Below, in pieces: positions 8,105-17,960 of a stretch of DNA of 64,000 nucleotides (position 1 is its first letter; each line of letters opens with the position of its first letter). The position numbers were made by a program, and so were the translations under genes. Location: assembly GCA_943328975.2 (NCBI GenBank), contig CALQCC020000013.1, positions 41,817-105,816 of the forward strand, read 5' to 3'. This DNA is from Bordetella parapertussis (GTDB lineage: Bacteria > Acidobacteriota > Terriglobia > Bryobacterales > Bryobacteraceae). Under the pieces are notes generated by a model. The model did no database searches, was not told the DNA's origin, and saw nothing but the letters and a program-made list of their open reading frames with translations.

Positions 8105-8439
8105 AATGCGGCGTCTCCACGATCATCGTTACGAATGCGGATGGCGTCTGCCACCTCGAAAACGAAGATCTTGCCGTCGCCGATCTTACCCGTCCGCGCG
8201 GCTGCCGTGAGTGTTTTCACGACCTCCTCCAGGCGGGAGTCAGCGACCACCATCTCCAACTTGACCTTGGGCAGCAAGTCGACTTTGTATTCCATACCGC
8301 GATACGTTTCGGTATGACCCTTCTGTCGCCCATGGCCTCGGACTTCGGTGATGGTCATGCCATCCACTCCGATTCCTTTCAGCGCTTCCTTGGCGTCGTC
8401 GAGCTTGTGCGGCTGAATGATTGCTTCGATTCTTTTCAT
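8101..8439 (-). CDS. glnB: Nitrogen regulatory protein PII
   Basis: The 112-residue protein is a typical PII. The T-loop carries the uridylylation target Tyr51 (YRGMEYKVDLLPK), and the second signature TGKIGDGKIFV is at about residues 83-93. PII trimers sense ATP/ADP and 2-oxoglutarate and report nitrogen status to GlnD targets and to the ammonium channel. A neighbouring amtB often marks the GlnK type, so glnK is an equally fair symbol. The gene lies 39 nt after amtB and overlaps glnD by 4 nt. A GGGAG Shine-Dalgarno is about 11 nt before ATG. Confidence 0.94.
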   Translation of the reverse strand: MKRIEAIIQPHKLDDAKEALKGIGVDGMTITEVRGHGRQKGHTETYRGMEYKVDLLPKVKLEMVVADSRLEEVVKTLTAAARTGKIGDGKIFVFEVADAIRIRNDDRGDAAL

Positions 8440-8478
8440 AGTTGTATTGTCTCCCAGGAAAATGTCGTCCGTAGCGGA

Positions 8479-9879
8479 CTACCCTTCCATGTGGTAGCCT
8501 TCCTCACCGTGCATGCTCAGATCGAGTCCTTCGGTTTCTTCCGCATCGCTGGTCCGGAGACCGGCGACCATGTCTACAATCTTCAGAATCACCAGCGTAC
8601 CAACGATTCCGAGGCCCCAGGCGATCGCGCTGGCGATAATCTGGTTCATCACCTGACCGCCGTTGCCATCCACCAGACCCATCGGCATTCCGCCGCGCAG
8701 GTCATTGACGCTCTTGGTTGCGAACACGCCCGTTAGGATCGCGCCTAGCGTTCCACCGATGCCGTGTACGCCGAACGCGTCCAGTGCGTCGTCATATCCG
8801 AACATCGCCTTCACCTTGGCCACCATCAGGAAGCACACCACACCAGCAATCGCGCCGATGATCAGTGCCGACATCGGCGTGACGAAGCCGGAAGCCGGAG
8901 TGATGGCCACTAGCCCTGCCACCGCGCCCGAGATCGCTCCCAACATCGAAGGCTTGCCGACCACCATCCATTCCACAATCAACCAAGCCATTGCCGCCGC
9001 CGCTGCGCCAAAGTGCGTGGCGACGAATGCGCTTGATGCGAGACCGGACGCGTTCAGCGCGCTGCCCGCGTTGAATCCGAACCAGCCGACCCAGAGGAGC
9101 GCCGCGCCCACGGTGCTCAGCACCACACTATGCGGACGCATGGCTTCCGAACCGTAGCCTTTGCGTTTGCCCAGGTACATGGCGCAGACCAGAGCCGAGA
9201 CGCCAGAGGTAATGTGCACCACCGTGCCGCCCGCGAAGTCAAAGGCCGGGATTACGCCGCTGACGGCGCCCAAATAACCACCCACGCCCCACACCATGTG
9301 CGCCATCGGCAAGTACACGATGATCAGCCACAGCGACATGAATATCATCATGCCCTTGAACTTGATGCGTTCCGCGAAAGCGCCAGAGATTAGCGCCGGG
9401 GTAATGATCGCGAACATCAACTGGTACACCATGAAGGTCAAGTGAGGAATGGTGCCCGCGTAAGCTGCATTGGGGTCCGTGCCGACGCCGTTCATAAACG
9501 CGTACTGCATGCTGCCAATGAAGCCGTTGCCTTCGCCGAAAGCCAAGCTATAACCAAACAGCGCCCAGATCACGGTGACCAGCGCCATCATGAGAAAACT
9601 ATGCATCATCGTGCCGAGCACGTTCTTGCGACGGACCAAGCCTCCGTAAAACAGTGCCAGGCCAGGGGCGGTCATCATCAGCACTAAGGCCGAGCTAACT
9701 AACATCCAGCCGTTGTCGCCGGCGGTCTGCGCAGCGGCGGCAGCCTTTTCCGCTTTCGCGAGCCGATCCAGGATCTCCGGAGGGACTGCCTGAGCCGCAG
9801 CGATGCCGGCCGAAAGAAGGGAAAGAATCAAACAACGGATTCCGACGTGGGGTTTGAGTATGCGTAACGGGTTACTCAT
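8479..9879 (-). CDS. amtB: Ammonium transporter
   Basis: The 466-residue protein begins with a signal-like hydrophobic segment (residues about 10-30), then a short Ala/Lys-rich stretch, then the Amt core from about residue 55 with some eleven membrane spans. Landmarks are LALFYGGLVRRKN, DFAGGTVVHITSGVSALV (first pore His) and FGVHGIGGTLGAILTG (second pore His). It conducts ammonium across the inner membrane and is normally gated by the PII protein encoded next. AAGGAG precedes ATG. It heads the minus-strand unit amtB-glnB-glnD; TATACT at 9903-9898 may be its -10 box. Confidence 0.95.
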   Translation of the reverse strand: MSNPLRILKPHVGIRCLILSLLSAGIAAAQAVPPEILDRLAKAEKAAAAAQTAGDNGWMLVSSALVLMMTAPGLALFYGGLVRRKNVLGTMMHSFLMMALVTVIWALFGYSLAFGEGNGFIGSMQYAFMNGVGTDPNAAYAGTIPHLTFMVYQLMFAIITPALISGAFAERIKFKGMMIFMSLWLIIVYLPMAHMVWGVGGYLGAVSGVIPAFDFAGGTVVHITSGVSALVCAMYLGKRKGYGSEAMRPHSVVLSTVGAALLWVGWFGFNAGSALNASGLASSAFVATHFGAAAAAMAWLIVEWMVVGKPSMLGAISGAVAGLVAITPASGFVTPMSALIIGAIAGVVCFLMVAKVKAMFGYDDALDAFGVHGIGGTLGAILTGVFATKSVNDLRGGMPMGLVDGNGGQVMNQIIASAIAWGLGIVGTLVILKIVDMVAGLRTSDAEETEGLDLSMHGEEGYHMEG

Positions 9880-10112
9880 GGTTGCTCCTTGTCATTGGAG
9901 TATATGCACTGGCACCGCAATACGCGAGACGAAACTTTTAATGGGATGGATTGAAAGTTTCTATCAACCAGGAATGCCTCGAAACCCTTGTAGGAATTGA
10001 AGTTCTGGCTGCGTTATACTGATACGGTAGTCACCGCGTCCGGGCGATTTGAGGCTCGTCCTCATCGCGAAAGCACGTCAGACCGGAAACCCATACTTGG
10101 AGAGCTATCGCA
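9880..10112. promoter_or_regulatory. Divergent promoter region between amtB and the PpiD-like gene
   Basis: These 233 bases hold no gene. On the minus strand TATACT (9903-9898) precedes amtB; on the plus strand TATACT (10015-10020) precedes the foldase gene by about 92 nt. No good -35 box is visible for either. In the foldase leader a hairpin is possible at 10044-10068 (GCGA/TCGC and TGAGG/CCTCA with a two-base bulge). I looked for an NtrC/sigma-54 type site for amtB and found no convincing one. Confidence 0.45.
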
Positions 10113-12044
10113 ATGTTTAATCTGTTCCGCAGCAAAGGCAAGGCCGTGAAATTCATGTTGGGTGGACTGTTGTTCATGGTCGCCCTGTCAATGCTGCTCT
10201 ACTTGGTGCCCAACTACGCTGATCCCAATCAGACGGCCGGCGATCCGGTGCTCTTGCAAGTCGGCGCCAAGAAACTGAAGCTCTCAGAAGCGCAGAACGA
10301 ATTCCAGCAACGCTCCAGCGGCAAAGTGCCGGCGGAAATGATGAGCGTCTACTTCCCGCAATTTATCGATGAATTGAAGCTGCAGTACGCCGCCATCGAG
10401 CAGGCTCGCAAGTTGGGCATCACTGCCACCGACGACGAAGTACTCGAAACCGTCCTGCAGATTCCAGCCTTCGCGCCCTTCTTCAAGGATGGGAAGCTGA
10501 TCCGACGCGCCGAATTTGAAGCCGCCCTGGCTGCCCGCGGCGGCACCGTGGAACAGTTGTTCGATCAGATCCGGGAGCAGATGGTCATGGTGAAACTGCA
10601 AGACGTCATCGCCGAGAACACCGTCGTCAGCCCCAAGGAACTGGAAGACGCATACAAGCGGAAGTATGAACGCGTCACCTTGGATTACATTTCCTTTAAG
10701 GAAAGTGATCTCCGCAGCAGCGCCATCGTAACGGACGCCGATGTTCAGAAGCAGTACGAATCCAACAAGAGCCTCTATCAGCAGCCCGAGAAATTCGCTT
10801 TCCGCGTCCTCGTGCTCTCCCAGGACAAAGTCGCGGCGGGACTCCAGATCACCGATCAAGAATTGCGCACCCAGTACGCGGCAGCGGTCGACAACTTCCG
10901 CTCTCCCGAACAGATTCATGCACGTCACATTCTGCTGGCGACAGACGGCAAGTCCGATGCCGACAAGAAAACCATTCGCGCCAAGGCCGAAGATCTGTCC
11001 AAGCAGGCCAAGGGCGGAGCGGACTTCGCCGAGCTAGCCAAGAAGAATTCCGAAGATTCCGGCAACGCTTCGTTAGGCGGTGACCTGGGAACCTTCAGCC
11101 GTGGTCAGATGGCCAAGGAATTCGAAGATGCTGCGTTCGCACTAAAGCCCAATGAAGTCAGCGGCGTCGTTACCACCCAGTTCGGCTACCACATCATCAA
11201 GGTTTTGGAAAAGATCCCCTCCAAGGTCACCCCGTTTGAAAACGTTCGAGCCGACCTCGAACGCGAACTCCGCGCCAGCAAGTTGGCGGACTCCATGCAA
11301 GCCGCCAAGAGTCAGATGCGCGCGGATCTTTTGAAGACCCCCACCGCGGCAGCCGACGTTGCTAAGAAGTTCAACGCGGAACTCGTCACCGTTACCGAAG
11401 CAAAGCTCGGTGAAGCTATCCCGACTCTGGGTGTTACACCCGAGATTGATGGCGTCCTTGCGAGCCTTCAGCCCGGCGGCGTTACCGAAGCACTGACTCT
11501 CCCGGGCGATCGCGCGGCTGTCGCCGTGCTCGATAAGCGCATTCCCGGTCGCCCCTCCACCTTGGACGAAGCCAAGGCCGGTATTCGCGAACAGCTGCTC
11601 GATGTTGCCGCAAAGAAGCTGCTGGCAGAGCGTTCCAAAGAAGCCGCCGATCGAATCAATAAGGGCGAGGACATCCACGCCGTCGCTAAGGCCCTCAACA
11701 CCAAGGTGGATGGTGCCAGCAACTTCGGCATCGGCGATTCCATCCCGGAACTCGGCCCCGCCGCCTTCCTTGAGGAAGCATTCGTCAAAGGCACGGGCGC
11801 TGTGATCGGACCCAAGGCCCTGCAAGGCCGCACGGTCGTCGCGAAAGTGATCTCCAAGACCAATGCCGATATGGCCGGACTTGCAGCAGAACGAAGTTCT
11901 ATTCTCGCCGGACTCAAGGGTGCCCGCGCGCAACAGACCAACCGCCTATGGATGGACAGCATCGTCCGTGACCTAACCGAAAGCGGCGACCTCGTTGTCA
12001 ATCAAGCGGCGATCCAACAGGTTGTCGCTCAGCTGTCGCGATAG
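10113..12044 (+). CDS. PpiD/SurA-type membrane-anchored peptidyl-prolyl isomerase
   Basis: The 643-residue protein has a single N-terminal membrane anchor (residues about 13-32), a SurA-like N-terminal chaperone region (QLGVGAKKL-type start, FIDELKLQYAAIEQARKLGI, about 85-110), and one parvulin domain at about 268-368 (HARHILL...FAELAKKNSEDS, GGDLGTFSRGQM, GYHIIKVLEK). A second, degenerate PpiC-like or dimerisation region follows to the C terminus. The arrangement is that of PpiD: anchored in the inner membrane and helping exported proteins fold in the periplasm. GGAGAG precedes ATG. The gene converges on the S41 protease gene with a 4-nt gap. Confidence 0.85.
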   Translation: MFNLFRSKGKAVKFMLGGLLFMVALSMLLYLVPNYADPNQTAGDPVLLQVGAKKLKLSEAQNEFQQRSSGKVPAEMMSVYFPQFIDELKLQYAAIEQARKLGITATDDEVLETVLQIPAFAPFFKDGKLIRRAEFEAALAARGGTVEQLFDQIREQMVMVKLQDVIAENTVVSPKELEDAYKRKYERVTLDYISFKESDLRSSAIVTDADVQKQYESNKSLYQQPEKFAFRVLVLSQDKVAAGLQITDQELRTQYAAAVDNFRSPEQIHARHILLATDGKSDADKKTIRAKAEDLSKQAKGGADFAELAKKNSEDSGNASLGGDLGTFSRGQMAKEFEDAAFALKPNEVSGVVTTQFGYHIIKVLEKIPSKVTPFENVRADLERELRASKLADSMQAAKSQMRADLLKTPTAAADVAKKFNAELVTVTEAKLGEAIPTLGVTPEIDGVLASLQPGGVTEALTLPGDRAAVAVLDKRIPGRPSTLDEAKAGIREQLLDVAAKKLLAERSKEAADRINKGEDIHAVAKALNTKVDGASNFGIGDSIPELGPAAFLEEAFVKGTGAVIGPKALQGRTVVAKVISKTNADMAGLAAERSSILAGLKGARAQQTNRLWMDSIVRDLTESGDLVVNQAAIQQVVAQLSR

Positions 12045-12048
12045 CGAT

Positions 12049-13530
12049 TCACCGCAAACCACTTAAGCGTTTGAGTGCGAGCTGCACCACCGGATCCCGG
12101 TGCAGCTCCACCTCATCTCCTCTTGCCACACCATACGTCAGAGTGAGCAATTCTTGCTGCAGCCGGCTCACGATCCAGTCACGGTGTTCGCTCCATTCAA
12201 CACTGTCGGGTTGAATCCGCCGCCCTACCAGGAATAGCCGGAACTCGTCCAGTATGGCGGTGGTCACCGTCGCATCTCCCGTCACCGTGTGCGTACGCCG
12301 GTACTCCCCCGCGAAACTGAGGAACGAGCCACTTGCGTCCAGCACTTCCTGCAACGGTGTCAGCAAGGCCGGGTACATCAATTCGTCTGGCTGAATCCCT
12401 CCCCCGCCCAACAACGTACGCCCAGCATCGGATCGGTAGGGACCTTTCGACACCTTTGTCGCAGCGCCCAATTGTCCGCTCGTCAGCTGCTTCTGGATCG
12501 AACGTCCGCTGGGGGTGTAGTAGAACGCCACCGTCAACGCCATGCCCGTTCCCCCGCTCAACGGCATCACTTGCTGGACCAGTCCCTTCCCGTAGCTCGG
12601 CTCCCCGATCACCAAAGCCCGGTCATGATCCTGCAGCGCACCCGCAACAATCTCCGATGCGCTGGCGCTGCCGCCGTTCATCAAAACCACCATCGGAAAT
12701 GAATACGGTCGAGCCGCCGTTGGCACGTACACGTCCTGCGCGACGGCTTTCCGGCCCTTGGTCGAAAATATAAGTTGGTCCGGCGCCAAGAAGAGCGACG
12801 CCGTCTCGATAGCTGCGTCCACAACCCCGCCTGGATTGCCCCGCAAGTCCAGAATCAAACCGTTGAGATACTCTCCGCCCAACTTGTCAATCGCCGCTTT
12901 CACCAACTGCCCGGTAGGAGACTCAAACGCTTTGACGTGAACGTAGCCGATGCCAGAGGTGATCTTGAAAGCGCGGTCTACCGTCGGTTCCTCGATCAAC
13001 TGCGGCGACATCTTGATCTCCACCGGGCGGCGCTCACCCGCGTGCAGCACCTGGAGCGTGACTTCCTTTTGCCGCGACATCTCCAGCAACTGGGAGAGCA
13101 AGTCTACCTCTAGATAAGAGACGTCAATATCGTTCACTGCCAGGATCTCATCCCCACCCGCCAGTCCAGCGCGAGCCGCGGGTGTCCCTTCAATGGACTG
13201 CAGAACCATCACGCGCCCAGGCAATAGGTTGACGATCGTACCGAAGCCCTTGCGCTCGCTATCCTGCAATTCTTGCAAGCGGCTAAACTGCTCCGGTCCG
13301 AAGAAGACCGAGTGAGGATCCAGTGTGCGCAGCATGCCCGGAATCGCACCTTGGTAGAACGCGACGTCAGTAGGAACAGGGTCCGCGGATTCCTGGCTGA
13401 TCGCAACAAAAGCGTCCACGATGCGCTTCAATTCTTGCGGAACACCCTTGGCTTCGTCCGCCGCCGAAATCGGGGAAACAGCGAAGCCAGCGGCTACCAC
13501 CGCTGTCCCGAATCTCCGCTTCCATCGCAT
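12049..13530 (-). CDS. C-terminal processing peptidase, S41 family
   Basis: The 493-residue protein has a signal peptide (about residues 1-23), an N-terminal helical region, a PDZ domain (GLAGGDEILAVNDIDVSYLE, about 120-139), and the S41 core: LRGNPGGVVDAAI, GGSASASEIVAGAL with the nucleophilic Ser, and SYGKGLVQ with the catalytic Lys. It is expected to trim or degrade periplasmic proteins. GAGGTGAGG lies before ATG, overlapping the space after ddl (9 nt). It is last in a seven-gene minus-strand unit beginning with ggt. Confidence 0.9.
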   Translation of the reverse strand: MRWKRRFGTAVVAAGFAVSPISAADEAKGVPQELKRIVDAFVAISQESADPVPTDVAFYQGAIPGMLRTLDPHSVFFGPEQFSRLQELQDSERKGFGTIVNLLPGRVMVLQSIEGTPAARAGLAGGDEILAVNDIDVSYLEVDLLSQLLEMSRQKEVTLQVLHAGERRPVEIKMSPQLIEEPTVDRAFKITSGIGYVHVKAFESPTGQLVKAAIDKLGGEYLNGLILDLRGNPGGVVDAAIETASLFLAPDQLIFSTKGRKAVAQDVYVPTAARPYSFPMVVLMNGGSASASEIVAGALQDHDRALVIGEPSYGKGLVQQVMPLSGGTGMALTVAFYYTPSGRSIQKQLTSGQLGAATKVSKGPYRSDAGRTLLGGGGIQPDELMYPALLTPLQEVLDASGSFLSFAGEYRRTHTVTGDATVTTAILDEFRLFLVGRRIQPDSVEWSEHRDWIVSRLQQELLTLTYGVARGDEVELHRDPVVQLALKRLSGLR

Positions 13531-13539
13531 GACTTGGCC

Positions 13540-14520
13540 TCACCTCTTATAACGCGTCGCGTGCTTCGCGCGTTGACGTTCCAACGCGAACTCAATCAAC
13601 CGGTCCAGCAGTTCCCCAAACGAAACGCCAGCCGCTTCCCACATCTTCGGATACATGCTGATGGAAGTGAAGCCCGGAATCGTATTGATCTCGTTCACGT
13701 AGAGTCTACCTGTAGCCGCTTCCATCAGGAAGTCCACGCGCGACATGCCTTCGCAACCCGCGGCCCTGTAAGCCTCGACCGCCAATCGCTGAATCTCCGC
13801 CGTCTGCGCGGGTTCCAAGGGAGCCGGCAGGATCGTCTTCGCCGTATCCAAAAGATACTTGTCTTCGTAGTCGTAAAATTCACGCGACGGCAACACTTCG
13901 CACGGAATCGCAGCCCTCGGATCGTCGTTGCCCATGACGGAGCACTCGAACTCCCGCCCTGTGATTCCCCGCTCCATGATGATCTTGCGGTCAAACTCCG
14001 CCGCCATCGTGAGTGCCGCGTCCAAATCCTCCGCGCGCGCCACCTTCGAGATTCCCACCGATGATCCCAAATTGGCTGGCTTCACAAACACCGGATAGGG
14101 AAACAGCCCCGCGAGCACAGACGTGTCGTACCTATCGCGCCACAGCGTCGCCCATTCCACCACTGGAATTCCGCGCTCGCTCAGCAACCGCTTCAAGACA
14201 TCCTTGTCCATCGCGACCGCCGAAGCCATCACCCCCGGTCCCACATACGCGAGGTCCGCGAGTTCGAGCAACCCCTGCACTGTTCCATCCTCACCGAACG
14301 TCCCGTGAAGGATCGGGAACACCACGTCAATTCCCTCATTCGCGCCCGGTTCCGGCAGAATCGGCCCTGGCTCCCATCGCCCTTCCGGCGAAATGAAGAT
14401 ACGCTTCACATCGTACTTCGTCGGATCGAGCCCCTTCAAAATCGCTTCGCTCGAACGAAGTGAAATCTCATGCTCGCCGCTGCGTCCACCGCACAACACC
14501 GCTACTCGTACTTTCGCCAC
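13540..14520 (-). CDS. ddl: D-alanine--D-alanine ligase
   Basis: The 326-residue ATP-grasp enzyme shows CGGRSGEHEISLRSSEAI near the N terminus, the ATP-binding PANLGSSVGISK, and the C-terminal metal/substrate site VNEINTIPGFTSISMYPKM. It makes the D-Ala-D-Ala dipeptide for peptidoglycan in the cytoplasm. The GTG start directly follows the arginase stop (TAG then GTG), so translation is probably coupled. Placement in an amino-acid-related operon rather than a mur cluster is unusual but the motifs are complete. Confidence 0.95.
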   Translation of the reverse strand: MAKVRVAVLCGGRSGEHEISLRSSEAILKGLDPTKYDVKRIFISPEGRWEPGPILPEPGANEGIDVVFPILHGTFGEDGTVQGLLELADLAYVGPGVMASAVAMDKDVLKRLLSERGIPVVEWATLWRDRYDTSVLAGLFPYPVFVKPANLGSSVGISKVARAEDLDAALTMAAEFDRKIIMERGITGREFECSVMGNDDPRAAIPCEVLPSREFYDYEDKYLLDTAKTILPAPLEPAQTAEIQRLAVEAYRAAGCEGMSRVDFLMEAATGRLYVNEINTIPGFTSISMYPKMWEAAGVSFGELLDRLIEFALERQRAKHATRYKR

Positions 14521-15435
14521 CTACAGAATCCTCTTTCCCAAAGCCGACATGATCAGTTCCACGCCCAGCAACGCCGTCCGGTTGGCGACATCCATTACCG
14601 GATTTACTTCCACGACTTCAACGGACGTCATGTGCCCGCTATCGCCGATCAATTCCATCGCCAAATGCGCCTCGCGATACGTGAGCCCACCGGGCACCGG
14701 CGTACCCACACCCGGAGCCTCCACCGGATCCACCGAATCCATATCGAAGGAAACATGAAATCCAGCCGTCCCCGCCGACGCGGCGTGAATCGCCTGCTGA
14801 ATCACCGTGCGCATTCCGCGTTCGTCAATATCGCGCATCGTAAACGCGTGAACGCCCGTGCCCCGCACGTTCAGCCGTTCCAAATCATCCACGCTACGCA
14901 GTCCCACAATCGCGACGTTCTCTGGCCGCACCATCGGAATGTGTCCAGCCAACCCGCTCAACTCCTTCGGGCCGTTGCCGATGCAGCACGCCAGCGGCAT
15001 CCCATGGACGTTGCCACTTGGACTCGATTCCGGCGTGTTCATATCCGCATGCGCGTCGATCCAGATCACGCCCAACTTCTGCCGTTGCTTGGCAAAATGC
15101 CTAGAGAGTCCAGCGATGGTTCCCACCGCAATGGAATGATCGCCGCCGAGCACCAGCGGCACATGCCCGCGCTCCACGGCACTCACCACCATCTCCGCCA
15201 GCCTCGCGCACGTAGCCGCGATTTGCGGCAAGTAACGCGCATTCGCCGGACCGCCCGGCAGGCTCTCAGGCTGATCCACCGCCACATTCCCGAGATCTTC
15301 CACCCCATACCCCAATGCCGTGAGCCGTTCATTCAATCGCGCGATCCGCAACGCCGACGGACCCATATCCACGCCGCGCCGTCCCGCGCCCAAGTCCATG
15401 GGTGCTCCGATCACGGCGATGTGCGACTGACGCAT
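14521..15435 (-). CDS. rocF: Arginase (ureohydrolase family)
   Basis: The 304-residue enzyme contains the three manganese-binding ureohydrolase motifs: GGDHSIAVGT, WIDAHADMNTPESSPSGN and SFDMDSVDPVEAPGVGTP. The middle motif, with NTPESSPSGNVHGMPL, is of arginase type rather than agmatinase or formiminoglutamase. It would hydrolyse arginine to ornithine and urea in the cytoplasm. ATG 15435 directly follows the cupin stop (TGA then ATG). No urease genes are in the window. Confidence 0.88.
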   Translation of the reverse strand: MRQSHIAVIGAPMDLGAGRRGVDMGPSALRIARLNERLTALGYGVEDLGNVAVDQPESLPGGPANARYLPQIAATCARLAEMVVSAVERGHVPLVLGGDHSIAVGTIAGLSRHFAKQRQKLGVIWIDAHADMNTPESSPSGNVHGMPLACCIGNGPKELSGLAGHIPMVRPENVAIVGLRSVDDLERLNVRGTGVHAFTMRDIDERGMRTVIQQAIHAASAGTAGFHVSFDMDSVDPVEAPGVGTPVPGGLTYREAHLAMELIGDSGHMTSVEVVEVNPVMDVANRTALLGVELIMSALGKRIL

Positions 15436-15783
15436 TCAGCCCTTGAGTTCCACGCTGATCAAGTGGATATCGCAATCGCCGACGTTCTCGACACTATGCG
15501 GAGGCAGGTTTTCCAAGAACGCCGCACCCGGCCGATCGCCCGTCACCGTGCGGCTATCGAACAACAGGTTGCCCTCCCCATCGCGACGGATGAAGTGGCT
15601 GAATTGAATCGTGTGATAAACCCCAGGCCACTTGTGCGTGTGCACAGGCACAGTCTCACCCACCGGAATAACGGTATCGAGCAACCGCACTCGCTCGTTC
15701 TCCAGGATCAACTTATGGTGGTTCGGCGCCGCGATCAACGCATCCAGCTCAGGTGGCCACGGCCATGTTTGGGTTTCCGACAT
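15436..15783 (-). CDS. Small cupin-domain protein
   Basis: The 115-residue product is a single cupin barrel: motif 1 PVHTHKWPGVYHTIQ and motif 2 region PPHSVENVGDCDIHLI carry His residues able to bind a metal. ATG 15783 (MSETQTWPWP) is chosen because it stands 8 nt after the asnS stop; longer frames upstream run through asnS. Such cupins can be oxygenases, isomerases or sensors, and the substrate is unknown. Tight spacing to arginase suggests a link to amino-acid metabolism, which is inference. Confidence 0.75.
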   Translation of the reverse strand: MSETQTWPWPPELDALIAAPNHHKLILENERVRLLDTVIPVGETVPVHTHKWPGVYHTIQFSHFIRRDGEGNLLFDSRTVTGDRPGAAFLENLPPHSVENVGDCDIHLISVELKG

Positions 15784-15791
15784 AAGATCCC

Positions 15792-17114
15792 TTACGGCCT
15801 CGTGCGATACAACATACGCGGGAACGCCGTCGTCTCCCGAACATGCTCCAACCCGCACATCCAGGCCACGCAACGCTCCACGCCCATGCCGAATCCCGCG
15901 TGCGGAACGCTGCCATATTTTCGCAAATCCAGGTACCACTCGAACGCTTCGCGCGGCAGCTTGTGTTCCTCCAAACGCTTCAGGAGCAAGTCCAGATCGT
16001 GAATGCGTTGCCCGCCACCAATAATTTCGCCGTATCCTTCCGGAGCAATAAAATCAACCCCCAGAGCGCAGTCATCACGTTCCGGCGCAGGCGCAAAATA
16101 GAACGCCTTCACCGCCGCAGGATACCGGTCCACCATCACCGGGCGATCCAAGTCGTCCGTCAACAGCGTCTCATCCGTGTTGCCGAAATCCGTGCCCCAC
16201 TGAATCTCACTGCCCTTCCCCTGCAACTTCCTCACCGCATCGTCGTAACTCATGCGATGGAATGGCGCGCATGCGGCTTCCAACTTGGACGTGTCACGCT
16301 CCAGCACCTTCAAGTCTTCCTTGCGATTTTCCAGCACGCGCCCGATCACAAATCGGATCAACCCCTCACCCACTCGCTTCACATCTTCCAGATCCGCGTA
16401 AGCCATCTCAGGCTCCACCATCCAGAACTCCGTCAAATGCCGACGCGTCTTCGACTTCTCCGCGCGAAACACCGGACCGAAGCAGTAGGTCTTGCCGAAC
16501 GCCGCCGCGGTCGCTTCACCGTAGAGCTGCCCCGATTGGGTCAGAAACACCTTCTCGTCTTCGAAGTAATCGAGCTCAAACAGCGTCGACGTTCCCTCGC
16601 AGGCCGCAGGCGTGAAGATCGGAGCATCCACCAACACAAAGCCGTTGGAATCGAAATAGTCGCGAATCGCCTTCACCACTTCATGCCGAACCAGCAACGC
16701 CGCATGTTGCCGACGGCTGCGGAGCCACAGATGGCGATGGTCCATCAAAAAGTCGATGCCATGATCCTTCGGCGTAATCGGATACGGATCGCTCTCCGGA
16801 ACGCGCTGCACAATGGTCGCGCTCTCCACGTCCATCTCGTAACCGCCCGCCGCGCGAACCTCCGCCCGCACCTTGCCGCGCACCATCAGCGACGATTCCT
16901 GCGTCAGATGCTTCAGCGTCTCGAACAACTCCTCGGGAATCGCGCTCTTTACCGCGACGCATTGGATGATGCCCGAACCGTCCCGCACTTGCGGGAAACA
17001 GATCTTGCCGCTGCTGCGCAGGTTGTACAGCCAACCGGCGATCTCCACCGTCTGGCCCTCATGCCGGCCAATGTCAGCAACTCTTACGCGGGGAATAACT
17101 GTTTCAGGATTCAT
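15792..17114 (-). CDS. asnS: Asparaginyl-tRNA synthetase
   Basis: The 440-residue class IIb synthetase has an N-terminal OB-fold anticodon-binding domain ([20 protein letters not shown], residues about 27-46), motif 2 [19 protein letters not shown] and motif 3 [12 protein letters not shown] near the C terminus. Length and the [13 protein letters not shown] form agree with Bacillus-type AsnRS rather than AspRS, which is longer. It charges tRNA-Asn with asparagine in the cytoplasm. Its start overlaps the preceding gene by 11 nt (17104-17114). Confidence 0.9.
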   Translation of the reverse strand: MNPETVIPRVRVADIGRHEGQTVEIAGWLYNLRSSGKICFPQVRDGSGIIQCVAVKSAIPEELFETLKHLTQESSLMVRGKVRAEVRAAGGYEMDVESATIVQRVPESDPYPITPKDHGIDFLMDHRHLWLRSRRQHAALLVRHEVVKAIRDYFDSNGFVLVDAPIFTPAACEGTSTLFELDYFEDEKVFLTQSGQLYGEATAAAFGKTYCFGPVFRAEKSKTRRHLTEFWMVEPEMAYADLEDVKRVGEGLIRFVIGRVLENRKEDLKVLERDTSKLEAACAPFHRMSYDDAVRKLQGKGSEIQWGTDFGNTDETLLTDDLDRPVMVDRYPAAVKAFYFAPAPERDDCALGVDFIAPEGYGEIIGGGQRIHDLDLLLKRLEEHKLPREAFEWYLDLRKYGSVPHAGFGMGVERCVAWMCGLEHVRETTAFPRMLYRTRP

Positions 17115-17952
17115 GGGTAGAAGGTAATTCCTCCAAACGTTCCAGGATCGATTTCGCTACGTCTATCGGCTGCTGCATGCCGTCTACTTCGCGCAACTCC
17201 AACACCATTGGATACTGCCCAGGCGCGGAACGCAGCAGATCCATCGCGGCCGGCCAGTCGATGGTCCCCCCTTCATTCATCAGCGGGAACAAATGCGAAT
17301 CGTCCGTGCCGTTGTTGTCATGAATGTGCGTAGAACGAATGCGCGGCTTCAGAAGCTTGTACGCCGCCTCGACCCCTTCATTCATGTTGGCATGACCGAC
17401 ATCCAGGCACACATTCAGATTCAGGTGCGTCAATTCGAAGAAGGTCAGCAACCGCTCCGCGCTCGCCAGCCCATTCTGCGTATTCTCCAGCAGGATCTCT
17501 ACGCCGCGGTGCCGAGCAAAGATCATCAACTCTTCCAGCGCCGAAAACGCCGCGTCCACTTTGAATTCGTCGAACTCTTCGTCAGTCACGCCCAAGTGTT
17601 GGATCAAGTAGCGAAACGGAAATGTCTCCGCGATCTCCAGCGTCCGCTTAATCTCATCCACCATCGGAAGCCGCTTCGACTTCACTCGCTCGGTAATCGT
17701 GATCACAGAATCCGGACCCGACCGCCCCCACACTTCATCGGTGAACATTGGCGAGTGCAGCGCGTGCACCTTCAACGGAGAATCGCGGAACCAATACCCC
17801 AGTTCGTTGATCTGCGCCTTGTTGCGATAGTCCAGATGCTGCCGGGCGCAAAAGAGTTCGACCAGCGGAATCCCCGCATCCCAAACGCGGTCCAGCCACA
17901 CCGTGGTCAGCCGATGGTTCACGAATAAGTGTGTCGATAGAGCGTGCTGCAT
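17104..17952 (-). CDS. Xylose isomerase-like TIM-barrel protein
   Basis: The 282-residue product fits the sugar phosphate isomerase/epimerase (AP endonuclease 2 type) barrel: [36 protein letters not shown] and [17 protein letters not shown] supply the spaced Glu, Asp and His metal ligands. The reaction cannot be fixed from sequence. ATG 17952 is preferred ([10 protein letters not shown]); a TTG at 17958 is possible. The gene lies 8 nt after ggt and overlaps asnS, so it is mid-operon. Confidence 0.75.
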   Translation of the reverse strand: MQHALSTHLFVNHRLTTVWLDRVWDAGIPLVELFCARQHLDYRNKAQINELGYWFRDSPLKVHALHSPMFTDEVWGRSGPDSVITITERVKSKRLPMVDEIKRTLEIAETFPFRYLIQHLGVTDEEFDEFKVDAAFSALEELMIFARHRGVEILLENTQNGLASAERLLTFFELTHLNLNVCLDVGHANMNEGVEAAYKLLKPRIRSTHIHDNNGTDDSHLFPLMNEGGTIDWPAAMDLLRSAPGQYPMVLELREVDGMQQPIDVAKSILERLEELPSTHES

Positions 17953-17960
17953 TTCCAAAG

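Noticed and set aside
9898..9930. Sigma-54 promoter for amtB
   Set aside because: A TGGCAC is present but on the wrong strand for amtB and without a correctly spaced TTGC element.
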